Shown piece after piece: positions 35,152 to 44,344 of a stretch of 64,000 nt of DNA (its first letter is position 1; the number at the start of each line of letters is the position of its first letter). The position numbers were made by a program, and so were the translations under genes. Source of the stretch: Mariniblastus sp. GTDB lineage: Bacteria > Planctomycetota > Planctomycetia > Pirellulales > Pirellulaceae. The notes beneath the pieces are model-generated. The model had not been told where the DNA came from. It was given only the letters and a program-made list of their open reading frames with translations, and did no database searches. The DNA lies in the NCBI GenBank assembly GCA_022447605.1, contig JAKVBG010000013.1, positions 36,741-100,740 on the forward strand. The letters run 5' to 3'.

Positions 35152-35826
35152 ATGGCCAGATTTTCGCGAGGAAAAAACCTGAAGAACTGGAGGTCCCAGA
35201 AACCGGATTCCAAGGCAGGCAAGTTGCGTATTGTCGGGGGCCGGTTCCGGGGTCGACAGATTGCCTATTCGGGAGACCCTGTCACTCGCCCGATGAAAGA
35301 CGATATTCGGGAGGCCGTTTTTAACCTGGTTGGCGGCTGGGTACCGGATCGGGCTGCGTTCGACCTTTTCGCGGGAACCGGCGCGATGGGGCTCGAGGCG
35401 ATCAGTCGGGGTGCGTCTCGCGCTTTCCTGGTGGAACGCCATTTTCCTACCGTACGAGTCATTCGAGAAAATGTTCAGTCTCTGGAACAGGATCTTCCGG
35501 TTGAGATCCTGGCGGAGGACACTTTTTTTTGGGTTCGCCGTTTTTTAAAGAATCCCGAATTGTGGCCGGCCGAACCGTGGTTGGTATTCTGCTGCCCGCC
35601 CTACGAGATGTTTCTGTCGGAAACCGTTCGATTGATGGAGATGTTGACCTCCCTGCTGCAAGCGGCACCGGCCAACAGCCTGTTCATCGTGGAGTCAGAC
35701 GAACGATTTGATCCGGGCCATCTGCCCTGCCCGGATCAGTGGTTTTCCCGGCAGTACTCACCTGCCCTGATATCAATCTACCGGGAATCAAAAGGGGAGA
35801 ATGCCTTTCCTTTGCCGTTGACCTGA
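35152..35826 (+). CDS. rsmD: RsmD-like 16S rRNA (guanine-N2) methyltransferase
   Basis: The 224-residue protein starts at the ATG at 35152; a TTG at 35137 is in frame. The N-terminus has 'R-I-V-G-G-R-F-R-G-R' and 'P-T/M-K-D-D-I-R-E-A-V-F-N' as in RsmD, then motif I 'D-L-F-A-G-T-G-A-M-G-L-E-A-I-S-R-G' for SAM. The catalytic motif IV is normally (D/N)PPY but here is C148-PPY. RsmD methylates G966 of 16S rRNA. The fold assignment is secure. The replaced acidic residue raises doubt about catalysis. It is divergent from the cyclophilin run. Confidence 0.85.
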   Translation: MARFSRGKNLKNWRSQKPDSKAGKLRIVGGRFRGRQIAYSGDPVTRPMKDDIREAVFNLVGGWVPDRAAFDLFAGTGAMGLEAISRGASRAFLVERHFPTVRVIRENVQSLEQDLPVEILAEDTFFWVRRFLKNPELWPAEPWLVFCCPPYEMFLSETVRLMEMLTSLLQAAPANSLFIVESDERFDPGHLPCPDQWFSRQYSPALISIYRESKGENAFPLPLT

Positions 35827-36041
35827 TGGCCTGCCCAGGCCGCTTCGGGGTCCGTCTGTCGCACTGAAGATGCGGCGCGATGATGCGGTTGGCAGTCGGG
35901 CGATCCTCAGAATCGTCACTTATTCTCAATATCGCCCCAAGCTAGCATTTCGACTGCTTTCTTTTTCCAATTCCCGTTCGATTCATTGGAAATGCCTGTC
36001 CGATGATCAAATTAGAGAACCCCCTTTTAGCCGAAGCCAAG

Positions 36042-38306
36042 ATGATTACCCTCTTTTTTTCACAAACAGCAGCCGCTATTTCTGCCCGTCCAGTGGCAGC
36101 GGGCCGGTGTTTAGGGGTCGCTTTGGTGTTCTGCCTGCTCCTGTCCGGTGCCTGTTTCGCCCGACAAAACACCATGCCGGCACCGTCGGGCGCTGTCTGT
36201 TTTGACCAGGATCAAAAGTGGGTTCAGCCGATCGCCCTGCTTCAGGATCTGAGCGTGATCGAGCAATATCCCCTGGCTGCGCATTGGGCTGCCTCGACAC
36301 GCCAGGTGATCAAGCAACTGGAGTTGTGTGGTTCATTGGCCGATCCGGATTGCCGGCTGACGTTTGACCACCTGCAGAGCCAGCTGAGTGAGTTGGAATT
36401 TCTGGTCCGGCAGATAACCAACTTGCCCGCAACGGGTGAAGATGTTGACAGGCATCACGAATTGACGGCCCACTTGAGTCACATGCGGTATTCGATTCAA
36501 CGCAGATTGGTGGTTTGGCCCTTGGTCCACCAGATCGCATTGCGACAACAGGCGCGGGTTGCAGATATTCCCGCGACTGAACCGAAGGAAGTGCGGAACG
36601 TATCCAGCCGCAAATTTGTCTTGGCTGATCTGGATCCTGCCTGGTCGGATTACCTGGAAATTGACAAGGCAGCCTCCGCCATTAACTCATTGAACCCGGA
36701 TGCGGCAGACCAGAAACAACAATCTCGACGTGTCCTTTCGAAAATCGGTTCCCCGGTGCTTTCGGTAGAACAGCGGGACTACCTGGCGAGCGTCATGGAT
36801 AACGAGTTATTGGACGTGCTCAAGGATCGCGCCACGGATCCCGTTCACCTCGAACGTTTGTTGACACGAATTGAGCGAGTTGAATACAGTAATTCGGCGG
36901 GTAATCTTCACGGTTTGAACGATGATTACCACAACCTGCTCTGGTCCGGGGTCCCGGAACTGCAGGAGCTGGCAGGCTATCTGCAAGCTCATTACCGGAA
37001 TGCCAACTTCAGGTTGACCGTTTCCGAGAGATTTTTAAACCATATTGTCCCAGCCGTGCCCGACTTGCAGGAACCGTTTCGTGAACGGATCCTGGGCGCC
37101 CAGGTGATTGGGCAGAACCAGATTTCCAACGAAGTCTCGATTCAACTGATACCGGATTCCGAACAGATCCAGCTTCGCCTGGAGACACGGGGGAAGGTCT
37201 TTTCGCGCAGCCGCGCCCACCGCAGCGGTTTTACCATTCACAATGAAGGCTCTTCCCGTTTCCAGGTGATCAAACGCCTGGCCTTGGGACGCAACGGAAT
37301 CGTCACTGGGAAACCCGTTTCTTCCTCTTCCACCAGCCAGCGCCTGACCGGCATGAACTCCGAGCTGGATTCGATTCCGATTGTCGGTTGGATGGCCCGC
37401 AAGATTGCCCAGCAGAAAGTGCAGCAACAGGCGCCGGATACCGAGAGGATTACGAAGCAGAAAATTGAGTCGATGGCCCGCCTGAGGGTTGATGAACAGG
37501 TCGATCACTACTTGGATCTGATGAGGGACTACACCTACGTCAATTTGCTCCAACCCTTGATCGCGCTGGAACTGGAACCGGAACCGGTGGAGACAAAAAC
37601 CACCCATGAGGATGTGGTGATCCGGTATCGCCTGGCAGGACGGGACCAGATGGGTGCCAGTACGGCGCGCCCTGTCCCTCTGGACAACAACCTGCTCAGC
37701 ATGCAGATTCACGAAACGGCCATCAATAACCTGCTGCAGCGGATCGAGCTGGCGGGCAAGCAGTTTTCCATCCCGGATTTGAAAAGCCACCTGCAGGATG
37801 TTTTCCGCTTGCCACCGGTTGAGCCAAGTGACCTGGAAGCCCGTGCCGATGCCCAGTTTGTATTTGCGTCGCACGATCCCCTGAGGGTCGATTTTGAAGA
37901 GGATGGCCTGGCGTTGACCATCAACCTGAAGTCCCTGAGGTTGGGTGAGAAAGGGAAAACTTGGAAGCAACTCTCTGTGAAAGCCCTCTATTACCCGCAG
38001 ATTGAAGGGACCCAGATCGTTTTCCGTCAAACCCCGGACGGCATTTCCTTGCGGGGCAAACGCCTGCGACTCGGTGACCAGATCGCGATTCGTACCATCT
38101 TCACGGCACTCTTCGACGATCAGTACCAGTTCAATGCCGTCCCGGAAAAGCTGGCCAACCGACTGGGAGACGCGACGGTTGAGGTCGGACAGTTTGTCCT
38201 GACCGATGGTTGGGCAGGTGTCTCATTGATGGAGACGAACGATCCGGAAGCGGTTGCCGAGACGATGCAGCGCCGAAGAACCCGAACCAGTAAGACGCGT
38301 CGGTAA
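36042..38306 (+). CDS. Large exported protein of unknown function
   Basis: About 754 residues from the ATG at 36042 (an upstream ATG at 36003 adds 13). A signal region with a hydrophobic core ('L-G-V-A-L-V-F-C-L-L-L-S-G-A') is followed by a mostly soluble protein with alternating helices and beta-strands and no obvious repeat. The C-terminus is basic and Arg/Thr-rich ('Q-R-R-R-T-R-T-S-K-T-R-R'). I do not recognise a domain. The gene stands alone on its strand and converges with the lipoprotein gene behind it. It could be a planctomycete-specific envelope protein. Confidence 0.6.
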   Translation: MITLFFSQTAAAISARPVAAGRCLGVALVFCLLLSGACFARQNTMPAPSGAVCFDQDQKWVQPIALLQDLSVIEQYPLAAHWAASTRQVIKQLELCGSLADPDCRLTFDHLQSQLSELEFLVRQITNLPATGEDVDRHHELTAHLSHMRYSIQRRLVVWPLVHQIALRQQARVADIPATEPKEVRNVSSRKFVLADLDPAWSDYLEIDKAASAINSLNPDAADQKQQSRRVLSKIGSPVLSVEQRDYLASVMDNELLDVLKDRATDPVHLERLLTRIERVEYSNSAGNLHGLNDDYHNLLWSGVPELQELAGYLQAHYRNANFRLTVSERFLNHIVPAVPDLQEPFRERILGAQVIGQNQISNEVSIQLIPDSEQIQLRLETRGKVFSRSRAHRSGFTIHNEGSSRFQVIKRLALGRNGIVTGKPVSSSSTSQRLTGMNSELDSIPIVGWMARKIAQQKVQQQAPDTERITKQKIESMARLRVDEQVDHYLDLMRDYTYVNLLQPLIALELEPEPVETKTTHEDVVIRYRLAGRDQMGASTARPVPLDNNLLSMQIHETAINNLLQRIELAGKQFSIPDLKSHLQDVFRLPPVEPSDLEARADAQFVFASHDPLRVDFEEDGLALTINLKSLRLGEKGKTWKQLSVKALYYPQIEGTQIVFRQTPDGISLRGKRLRLGDQIAIRTIFTALFDDQYQFNAVPEKLANRLGDATVEVGQFVLTDGWAGVSLMETNDPEAVAETMQRRRTRTSKTRR

Positions 38307-38330
38307 TTCACCGTTTCAGCTCCGCTTTGA

Positions 38331-39377
38331 CTAGCGGACGGGGCGCCAACGCGGGGTGGACCGGCCGGATCGCTGGACGGGTGTCGGAACGGAACCCGTC
38401 CTTTCGTCCGGTACCGAAGTGCCGGTCGCCAGATCGACCCAACGACTGTCGTTTTCGAGCCATTCGGCAATCAATGTTTCGTCGGGAGTGTAGTTTTCTG
38501 GCGGCGGCACAATGTCGACGTCACAGGAAGAGACGTGCTCCCGTTGCGTGGAATCGGAAAACTGAACATTGACGATCACGTTCCGATGGCGGGGAACCTC
38601 CGAGCTCCAGGGTAAATGGAGGAGGATCCCCTGCTGGATCAACTCTTCCCGGACAAAAAAGTTGGGAACTTCTGCGGCACTGAATTGCCAGGTTCCCAGG
38701 GTTTGCCGATTAAACGGTTCCCGGGGATCGACGATACTGACAGTCAGGTCACCAGTCGTTTGGATGACGTTGCCGGAATCAGACCTCGGCTGGACCAGCA
38801 GCACCAGTCCTTCGTCACCCGGTACACCATCCAGATCCTCACCCCGTGTGGCCGACTCATTGATGGAAACGGAGGCGACTTCCATAACGGTCGAGGCTCG
38901 GCGGAACTGGCCTGTGATCTCGGATCCTTCGAGAAGAATCCCGTTACCCGAATCCCAGTTTCCACCTTGGTCGTCGCTACTTTCGCCGGACTGATTGGAG
39001 TCCGGTTGCGTTTGCCTAGGTGGAGGCAGTTCTTCGCGTTGAGGGCTGATCCGGGGTTCCCGGTATTGCGGTATCACACTGCCATGTTCAATGATTGTCT
39101 CGTTTCCGTACGACAGGTTCGGATCATCGCAATAGGGCATGCCGGGACCATAGAGGACCGGTCCATCGTTCAAATACGGATCGGAAGCGGAGTTGTCTCC
39201 ATGACTATCCCGCAGGTTTTCCATGACATAGCGGTACTGTGACTTGAGCGCGTAGTACTGGTCTTCCAGGTCCAGGATCTCCGAACGCAGCAGCGCGATT
39301 TCACGCGTTGCATGGGGATCGGTCTTGCACCCCAGAAGGCCCAAGCCGAACAGACTAAGTAACATTAACCGGCGCAT
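38331..39377 (-). CDS. Lipoprotein with coiled-coil N-terminus, unknown function
   Basis: The 348-residue protein has a short signal sequence with a lipobox-like 'G-L-L-G-C17', so it is probably a lipoprotein. Residues 20-55 form a probable coiled coil ('I-A-L-L-R-S-E-I-L-D-L-E-D-Q'). A Pro/Gln/Ser-rich linker then leads to a beta-rich C-terminal domain with 'T-G-D-L-T-V-S-I-V-D-P' and 'L-G-T-W-Q-F', which resembles an Ig-like or carbohydrate-binding sandwich. It could anchor something at the periplasmic face of a membrane. The function is not known. Confidence 0.62.
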   Translation of the reverse strand: MRRLMLLSLFGLGLLGCKTDPHATREIALLRSEILDLEDQYYALKSQYRYVMENLRDSHGDNSASDPYLNDGPVLYGPGMPYCDDPNLSYGNETIIEHGSVIPQYREPRISPQREELPPPRQTQPDSNQSGESSDDQGGNWDSGNGILLEGSEITGQFRRASTVMEVASVSINESATRGEDLDGVPGDEGLVLLVQPRSDSGNVIQTTGDLTVSIVDPREPFNRQTLGTWQFSAAEVPNFFVREELIQQGILLHLPWSSEVPRHRNVIVNVQFSDSTQREHVSSCDVDIVPPPENYTPDETLIAEWLENDSRWVDLATGTSVPDERTGSVPTPVQRSGRSTPRWRPVR

Positions 39378-39717
39378 GGATGCTGATATTTCGAGGGAGA
39401 AATAGTAATCAGTTTGGCTGCAAAAATCAGTCCGGGTTCTTTAGAGGAAACCAGCTCGGCGTGGCAATGCCAATCTGGCCGCGACCGACAAATAGGCTGT
39501 TTTTTGAACCGCTTTGCGGTCGGACTGCTAGCGGCCCGCTCGTCACAGGGCCATCCGCTCGCGCTCGGACGTCGCGGTCCTGATCACAGTCGCAGAGCCG
39601 GACCGGGCCATCCGGCTACCGAACGGCTGGACGAGAGTGCTAGAATTGGCCGCTCTGCAGGATTCCGTGGCGCTTGAGTGGTGGATACCTGCCAACCCTT
39701 ATTTCAGGAAAGTACTG
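39378..39717. other. Divergent intergenic region, 340 bp
   Basis: Between the lipoprotein gene (minus) and the AhpD-like gene (plus). GC-rich sequence without a convincing coding frame, repeat or terminator. Promoters for both genes are expected here. Confidence 0.5.
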
Positions 39718-39984
39718 ATGGAACCCTCGCAATTCAAAGTTAAAAGAGCGCTCGACGAGACGTCCCAAACGGAGGCGTTGACCGAGCGCGAAAAGCACCT
39801 GGTCGGCTTGGCGGTTACGGCCACCCGTGGTTGTATCGCCTGCACCGGTGGGCGGATCGAAAAGGCCCTCGGTTCCGGTATCGAACAGGAAACGGTACGG
39901 GCCGCGATTGATCTGGCGGCAGCCGTCAATGCGGGTGTGACGCTCAGGACGGCTATCGAAGGTGCTTCACGGCTGGAGACTTGA
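39718..39984 (+). CDS. AhpD/carboxymuconolactone decarboxylase-like protein
   Basis: The 88-residue protein starts at the ATG at 39718, preceded by AGGAAAG. It matches the alpha-helical AhpD-like fold: 'L-T-E-R-E-K-H-L-V-G-L-A-V' followed by the redox pair C39-I-A-C42 and 'A-I-D-L-A-A-A-V-N-A-G'. In AhpD the CXXC pair is followed by His three residues later, which acts in proton relay. Here that position (46) is Arg. It could be a thiol oxidoreductase or a peroxidase partner with altered chemistry. The OsmC-like peroxidase gene next door is convergent. Confidence 0.82.
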   Translation: MEPSQFKVKRALDETSQTEALTEREKHLVGLAVTATRGCIACTGGRIEKALGSGIEQETVRAAIDLAAAVNAGVTLRTAIEGASRLET

Positions 39985-40015
39985 AACCGGGGTCGCCAAG
40001 TGACGTGCTGCCCCT

Positions 40016-40447
40016 CTAGGCGGTACGAATCAGGGTCTCCAGGTGGGTTTCCGCTTTGAGCGAATTGGTGATGAAGCAGGTGGATTCCGCTTTGGCCAGC
40101 AATCGCTCAGCCCGCTCGGTATCGGAGTCCGCCGGGATGACCAGCGTTACGTTGAGCTGAAAGCGGGTGAACTGGATATCGCGATCTACCTTGTCGAGCA
40201 CCCCGGAAACCTCACAGCGGAGATCCGTCCACTCGTACTTGGACATGCTGGCGATGGCCCGGAACGAGAGAACAAAACAGTCGGCGACCGCGGCCACCAG
40301 CAAGTCCTCCGGGGACCACTGATCTCCGGGACCACCAAATTCACTCGGTGCATCGGAAGTGATCTCTGCGGCATGCGGTACGGCCAAAAGGACATTCCCG
40401 GCCGTCTGGGCGGTGGCGGTGGCTTGATAGTCGTGTGGCAAGTTCAT
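40016..40447 (-). CDS. OsmC-family peroxiredoxin-like protein
   Basis: The 143-residue protein starts at the ATG at 40447; the frame runs back another 62 residues but they lack family similarity and overlap the clpP gene. It has 'S-P-E-D-L-L-V-A-A-V-A-D-C-F' with the peroxidatic Cys and 'A-E-S-T-C-F-I-T-N-S-L' with the second Cys, as in OsmC/Ohr/YhfA proteins that reduce organic peroxides. The subgroup (OsmC versus YhfA-like) is not decided. The gap from clpP is 145 bases, so it may have its own promoter. Confidence 0.87.
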   Translation of the reverse strand: MNLPHDYQATATAQTAGNVLLAVPHAAEITSDAPSEFGGPGDQWSPEDLLVAAVADCFVLSFRAIASMSKYEWTDLRCEVSGVLDKVDRDIQFTRFQLNVTLVIPADSDTERAERLLAKAESTCFITNSLKAETHLETLIRTA

Positions 40448-40592
40448 GGCTCTGGCTTTCCAACGGAAGTAGACGAAAGTGAAAAACGAATGGCAGCTCG
40501 AACCACCTCTGAATCCGACCGGTTTGCCTTGGATCAAGCAGGTTTGCCACCGGTGACCCGGTGGCGGGGCCGTATCCTGGAGAGCGACGAGC

Positions 40593-41195
40593 CTAGCCGC
40601 CCGACTGGGTCTCGGCCATATCTTTGACGACACGGTCGATCAGTTGGTAGTCACGCGCCTCTTCGGCCGTCATGAAATTATCCCGATCGGTATCTCGCTC
40701 GATTTCCTCCAGCGAATGCCCTGTATGTTCGATCAGCATTTCATTCAAACGCAACTTCATCCGCCGCAGTTCGTTGCGATGGATCAGAATATCCTCGGCC
40801 GTACCCTGCATCCCTGCTAATGGCTGATGAATCATGATACTGGCATTGGGCAGAGCATGACGTTTGCCTTCGGCGCCTGCAGTCAGCAGGAGGGCGCCCA
40901 TGGAGGCTGCTTGCCCCAGGCAATACGTGGCCACATCGCACGTGACGAATTGCATTGTGTCATAGATGGCCAGCCCGGCCGTTACGCTGCCGCCCGGCGA
41001 ATTGATATAAAGATGGATGTCCTTCTTGGGGTCTTCTGATTGCAGGAAAAGCATCTGGGCAACCAGGGAATTTGCCAGGTCGGCGGTGACCTGGGAGCCC
41101 AGGAAGATAATCCGATCTCTCAGCAAACGGCTGTAGATATCGTAGACGCGTTCTTCGCGGCCGGTATTGTCGACGACGTAAGGAACATATGGCAT
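40593..41195 (-). CDS. clpP: ATP-dependent Clp protease proteolytic subunit ClpP (copy 1)
   Basis: The 200-residue protein has the ClpP fold with 'Y-I-N-S-P-G-G-S-V' (oxyanion region), the nucleophile Ser98 in 'G-Q-A-A-S-M-G-A', His123 in 'I-M-I-H-Q-P-L-A-G' and an Asp in the 'E-R-D-T-D-R-D' segment. The catalytic triad is complete. ClpP forms a tetradecameric chamber that degrades proteins fed by ClpX or ClpA/C ATPases, which are not in this window. It lies 57 bases after copy 2 on the same strand, behind trigger factor. Confidence 0.95.
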   Translation of the reverse strand: MPYVPYVVDNTGREERVYDIYSRLLRDRIIFLGSQVTADLANSLVAQMLFLQSEDPKKDIHLYINSPGGSVTAGLAIYDTMQFVTCDVATYCLGQAASMGALLLTAGAEGKRHALPNASIMIHQPLAGMQGTAEDILIHRNELRRMKLRLNEMLIEHTGHSLEEIERDTDRDNFMTAEEARDYQLIDRVVKDMAETQSGG

Positions 41196-41252
41196 CGGTT
41201 TTCAACTCCGTCTTGGTTTCAAGCCCATGGAAGGGATCAGGGATGGTCTGGT

Positions 41253-41915
41253 TTAGTCGTCGTCAGCGTCGGCGTCAGGTCGCCGCGTAATCTCGTCCAC
41301 CAGGCCGTACTCAACCGCTTTTTCAGCGGTCAGGAAGAAATCGCGATCACAATCAGCTGCAATCTGCTCCGCCGTTTTTCCTGTATGCTTGGCCAGGATC
41401 TCGTTCAGGACGAGGCGGTTTCGCAGGATCTCTTCCGCCTGGATTTCGATATCACTGACTTGGCCACTGACACCACCGTAAGGTTGGTGAATCATGACGC
41501 GCGAATGGGGTAAACAGTACCGTTGTCCTTTCGTGCCGCCGGCCAACAGCACCGCGGCTCCACTGGCTGCCTGGCCTACGCAAAACGTCGAAATCGGGCA
41601 GGACAAAATTTGCATGGTGTCATAGATCGCCAAGGTCGCGATCACATCACCACCGGGTGAATTGAGATAGAAGTTGATGTTCTTCTTTTTGTTTTCACTC
41701 TGCAGGTACAACAACTTCATCACGATTTCGTTGGCGTTACCCGTATAGATTTCACCCTGCAAAAACACGATGCGGTTTTCCAGCAACAGGTCGCCCAGCG
41801 TCATTTGCCGTTGGCGCTGGTACTGCTGTTGTGCGTAAGAATTTTGAATCTGGGACGGCGATTCGCCCGGCAGGTGATCAAGTCCGAATGGAAAATTATC
41901 GTTCAAGACGAACAT
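41253..41915 (-). CDS. clpP: ATP-dependent Clp protease proteolytic subunit ClpP (copy 2)
   Basis: The 220-residue protein is a divergent ClpP with a longer, Gln-rich N-terminus ('Y-A-Q-Q-Q-Y-Q-R-Q-R'). The nucleophile Ser118 is in 'G-Q-A-A-S-G-A-A' (the usual Met after Ser is Gly), His143 is in 'V-M-I-H-Q-P-Y-G-G', and 'D-C-D-R-D-F-F' carries the Asp. The triad is present. Two different ClpP subunits in tandem could form hetero-tetradecamers, as in some cyanobacteria and actinobacteria. It lies about 270 bases after tig on the same strand. Confidence 0.92.
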   Translation of the reverse strand: MFVLNDNFPFGLDHLPGESPSQIQNSYAQQQYQRQRQMTLGDLLLENRIVFLQGEIYTGNANEIVMKLLYLQSENKKKNINFYLNSPGGDVIATLAIYDTMQILSCPISTFCVGQAASGAAVLLAGGTKGQRYCLPHSRVMIHQPYGGVSGQVSDIEIQAEEILRNRLVLNEILAKHTGKTAEQIAADCDRDFFLTAEKAVEYGLVDEITRRPDADADDD

Positions 41916-42186
41916 CCTCTATGAGAATCAAACTGGTTTGCAATTCGTCCGCCGGCAACGCCTGGCAGGTATAACCGGTGGAACGTGAGCTATTGTGGGA
42001 TCTCTCCCAAGGCCTCACGGTACCGCCATTAACCGCCAGAGACAAGACGGGATCGGGCCGTTCCCTGGGGTTGCTGCCCGGTCATGGATGATGAGTTTTA
42101 CTTCTGCGGGAAAAGCGGCGTGTTGGCTGCACCTGCTGATAAAGTCACCCCGTCACGGAACGCTCCGCGATCCGGTCGACTGACAA

Positions 42187-43680
42187 CTACTGGTCATCCG
42201 ACTTTTTAACCCCTGTGGGAAGCGGCTGGGCTTCGGCATCGTCATACTTCGCTTCCGGAATCTGTTCCTTGGGACGACCGGCAACAAAGAAGTTCAAGGC
42301 GGAGGTTTCCCCTTCCTTGTCGATTTCGTACGGGGTGGCCGTAAACTGGGCACTGTCGGTAATCAGATCGACTACTTTTCGCTCAATAATCATGTTCCTC
42401 AGGGCGTCCATCTGGCCGGTTCTCTCCAGGCGTGCGCGGACCCGGCGGGGGGAGTCATTCCGCTGGACGGCGATCCTGGCGATTTCCTGGTCATAATCAC
42501 CTGGCTCATCTTCTACGGATTGTTCTTCAGCGATCTTTTCAAGAATGAAATGTTCCTTGAGCAGCCGCTCGGTTTTTTCCAGTATGTTTTTTCTCAATCC
42601 GTTTTTGCGGGAAACGATCTCGTCTTCACTGAAACCACTGGACCGCATTTCCATGACGGAACGCTCCAGTTCTCGACCCGATTGGCGCCGCAGCAAGTCG
42701 GGTGGTAATTCCCAATCGGCGGACTTGGTCAACGAGGAACTGATCTGGTCCCGGATCTTTTCACGTTGAGCGTACTTCAACTGTTCTTCCATCGAGTTGC
42801 CAATCAGCTTGCGAAGTTCCTCTTCCGATTCAATCCCGATCTTTTCGGCAACCTCCTTGCTGGCGACACCCTCAATCCGTTTGACATCCAGGATCTCAAA
42901 CTCGATATCGACCGATTTCCCCTGGAGTTCCTCGTTTTCGGCAAATTCACTGACTTCTACCGTGGCCTTGACCGTGTCACCCGAACGGGAACCAGCGACC
43001 AGCTTGTCAAAGCCCTCCAGCGTGGCATCGGCAAAGCTGACGGTGGGTCGCACCTGGATACTTTGCTCTTTCTCTTCCGAGACGATCGAGTCTCCATGGC
43101 GGGATACAATGTTGCAAACCAGGTAATCGTCGGCCTGGGCCACATCATCGACCGGGGCCAGATCAGCGAACTGAACGGCAAGTTTGGCAATATGCTTGTC
43201 GATATCCGCATCCGTAAACTCGTGCTCTGGTCGCTCCAGTTTCAGGCCTTTCCATTCAGGCATGTCAAACTCGGGGCGGACCTCGATGTCGAACTCATAG
43301 GTCATGTCACCCTCTTCGGGAATGTTGACCTGATCAAAATCGAGATTCGGTTCACTGATGGCAGAATAGTCCTGGGTATCGCCAATCTGGGAGAGGCTGT
43401 CCATCAGGATTGTTCCCTTGACCTGATCGGAGATCTGCTTGCGAAACTTGTTTTCGACCAGTGCCCGCGGAGCGCGTCCTGTGCGAAAACCGGGCACCTC
43501 TGCTTTCGGTACCAGCTCGTCAAATTCCTTCTCGAAATAACGCTCGATATCTTCGCGCGGAATCGAAACGGTCACATGCCGTTCGCATGCGCTAACTTCC
43601 TGGACGTCCACCGACAGATTCAGTTCCTTCTTTTCCTGCGGATCCGCAACTTCATTTTCATTGGTCGTGTCGGTATTCAC
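42187..43680 (-). CDS. tig: Trigger factor chaperone
   Basis: The 497-residue protein starts with GTG at 43680. Its N-terminal domain has the ribosome-binding signature 'G-F-R-T-G-R-A-P' (GFRxGxxP). The middle part is an FKBP-type domain with 'V-A-G-S-R-S-G-D-T-V', and the C-terminal half is the long helical chaperone arms. It is about 60 residues longer than the E. coli protein, mostly at the C-terminus. It binds nascent chains at the ribosome tunnel. The tig-clpP-clpP order is shared by many bacteria, usually with clpX, which is absent here. Confidence 0.95.
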   Translation of the reverse strand: MNTDTTNENEVADPQEKKELNLSVDVQEVSACERHVTVSIPREDIERYFEKEFDELVPKAEVPGFRTGRAPRALVENKFRKQISDQVKGTILMDSLSQIGDTQDYSAISEPNLDFDQVNIPEEGDMTYEFDIEVRPEFDMPEWKGLKLERPEHEFTDADIDKHIAKLAVQFADLAPVDDVAQADDYLVCNIVSRHGDSIVSEEKEQSIQVRPTVSFADATLEGFDKLVAGSRSGDTVKATVEVSEFAENEELQGKSVDIEFEILDVKRIEGVASKEVAEKIGIESEEELRKLIGNSMEEQLKYAQREKIRDQISSSLTKSADWELPPDLLRRQSGRELERSVMEMRSSGFSEDEIVSRKNGLRKNILEKTERLLKEHFILEKIAEEQSVEDEPGDYDQEIARIAVQRNDSPRRVRARLERTGQMDALRNMIIERKVVDLITDSAQFTATPYEIDKEGETSALNFFVAGRPKEQIPEAKYDDAEAQPLPTGVKKSDDQ

Positions 43681-43875
43681 TCTGCAAATTCCTGTAAGAG
43701 ACTTTCAAGCGTCAGGTTGCCAATCACTGGGAACATCTCGGATTGAGACAACCACCGGGGCTAGGATCCAAAATGGCTTCTGGATAAAATATGCGCCACA
43801 GCAAAAAAATGCCGGCGCCTAACAACCTTCGTCTGGTGAACGCCCCAAAACAGTTCTGTTCTTTTTGGGGCAAAA

Positions 43876-43948
43876 AGCGGGTGATGGGATTCGAACCCAC
43901 GACATTCACGTTGGCAACGTGACGCTCTAGCCACTGAGCTACACCCGC
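43876..43948 (-). tRNA. tRNA-Gly (anticodon GCC)
   Basis: A cloverleaf of 73 bases can be drawn on the minus strand: acceptor GCGGGTG paired with CACCCGC, D-arm GCTC...GAGC, anticodon stem TCACG/CGTGA with loop TTGCCAA (anticodon GCC), and T-arm GTGGG-TTCGAAT-CCCAT. The discriminator is T and CCA is not encoded. It lies about 195 bases upstream of tig on the same strand. Confidence 0.95.
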
Positions 43949-44153
43949 ATTCCGGTTGGAAAGCCCTGTATTCAGGAATCCCGGACGAACCGTTTCGTGG
44001 ATCAAATTGATCCAAATTACCGGCAAAAACGGATTATACGAGCGGCCAATGGCGTTGCAAGTGCCATTACAGACCGAATGGAAGATAAAGTCGACCATCA
44101 TTTAATTTGAAAATAGAATCGATTAACGCTAAACTACGGCTCCCATTTGACCT

Positions 44154-44178
44154 CAAGATGTCCGCCGCAAACATCTTG
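44154..44178. repeat. 8-bp inverted repeat CAAGATGT/ACATCTTG
   Basis: The arms at 44154-44161 and 44171-44178 are perfect with a 9-base loop. No T-run follows. It lies about 170 bases upstream of the FHA gene, so an operator is possible, but chance cannot be excluded. Confidence 0.45.
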
Positions 44179-44344
44179 CTCGCTCAGGGCCGGGGCAATC
44201 CAAGGGCAAAACCGCTGGGCCGGATCCCGACCCTTTTGCCGCACCTCGGCCGTTTGGTGTGAGGCTTACAGGACGACCGGTTGACCCGTCCGGTACCGAA
44301 TTGAGATAGGCATTCAGTGCAATGACTCGTCAAAAAGGAAGTCT

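Larger units (their letters stand above)
43681..44344. other. Intergenic region between tig and FHA gene, 664 bp
   Basis: Besides the tRNA, this stretch holds an inverted repeat at 43861-43877 (CTTTTTG-GGG-CAAAAAG, at the 3' end of the tRNA) and another at 44154-44178. The rest shows no coding frame. Promoters for the FHA gene are expected near 44200-44340. Confidence 0.55.

Noticed and set aside
37035..38030. A 331-codon minus-strand frame.
   Set aside because: It lies inside the large exported protein gene on the other strand and has no recognisable domain.
43861..43877. An inverted repeat directly after the tRNA that might be a terminator.
   Set aside because: The stem is made mostly of A/T pairs with a G-C at its ends and no clear U-tract beyond it on the minus strand, so it is too weak to call.
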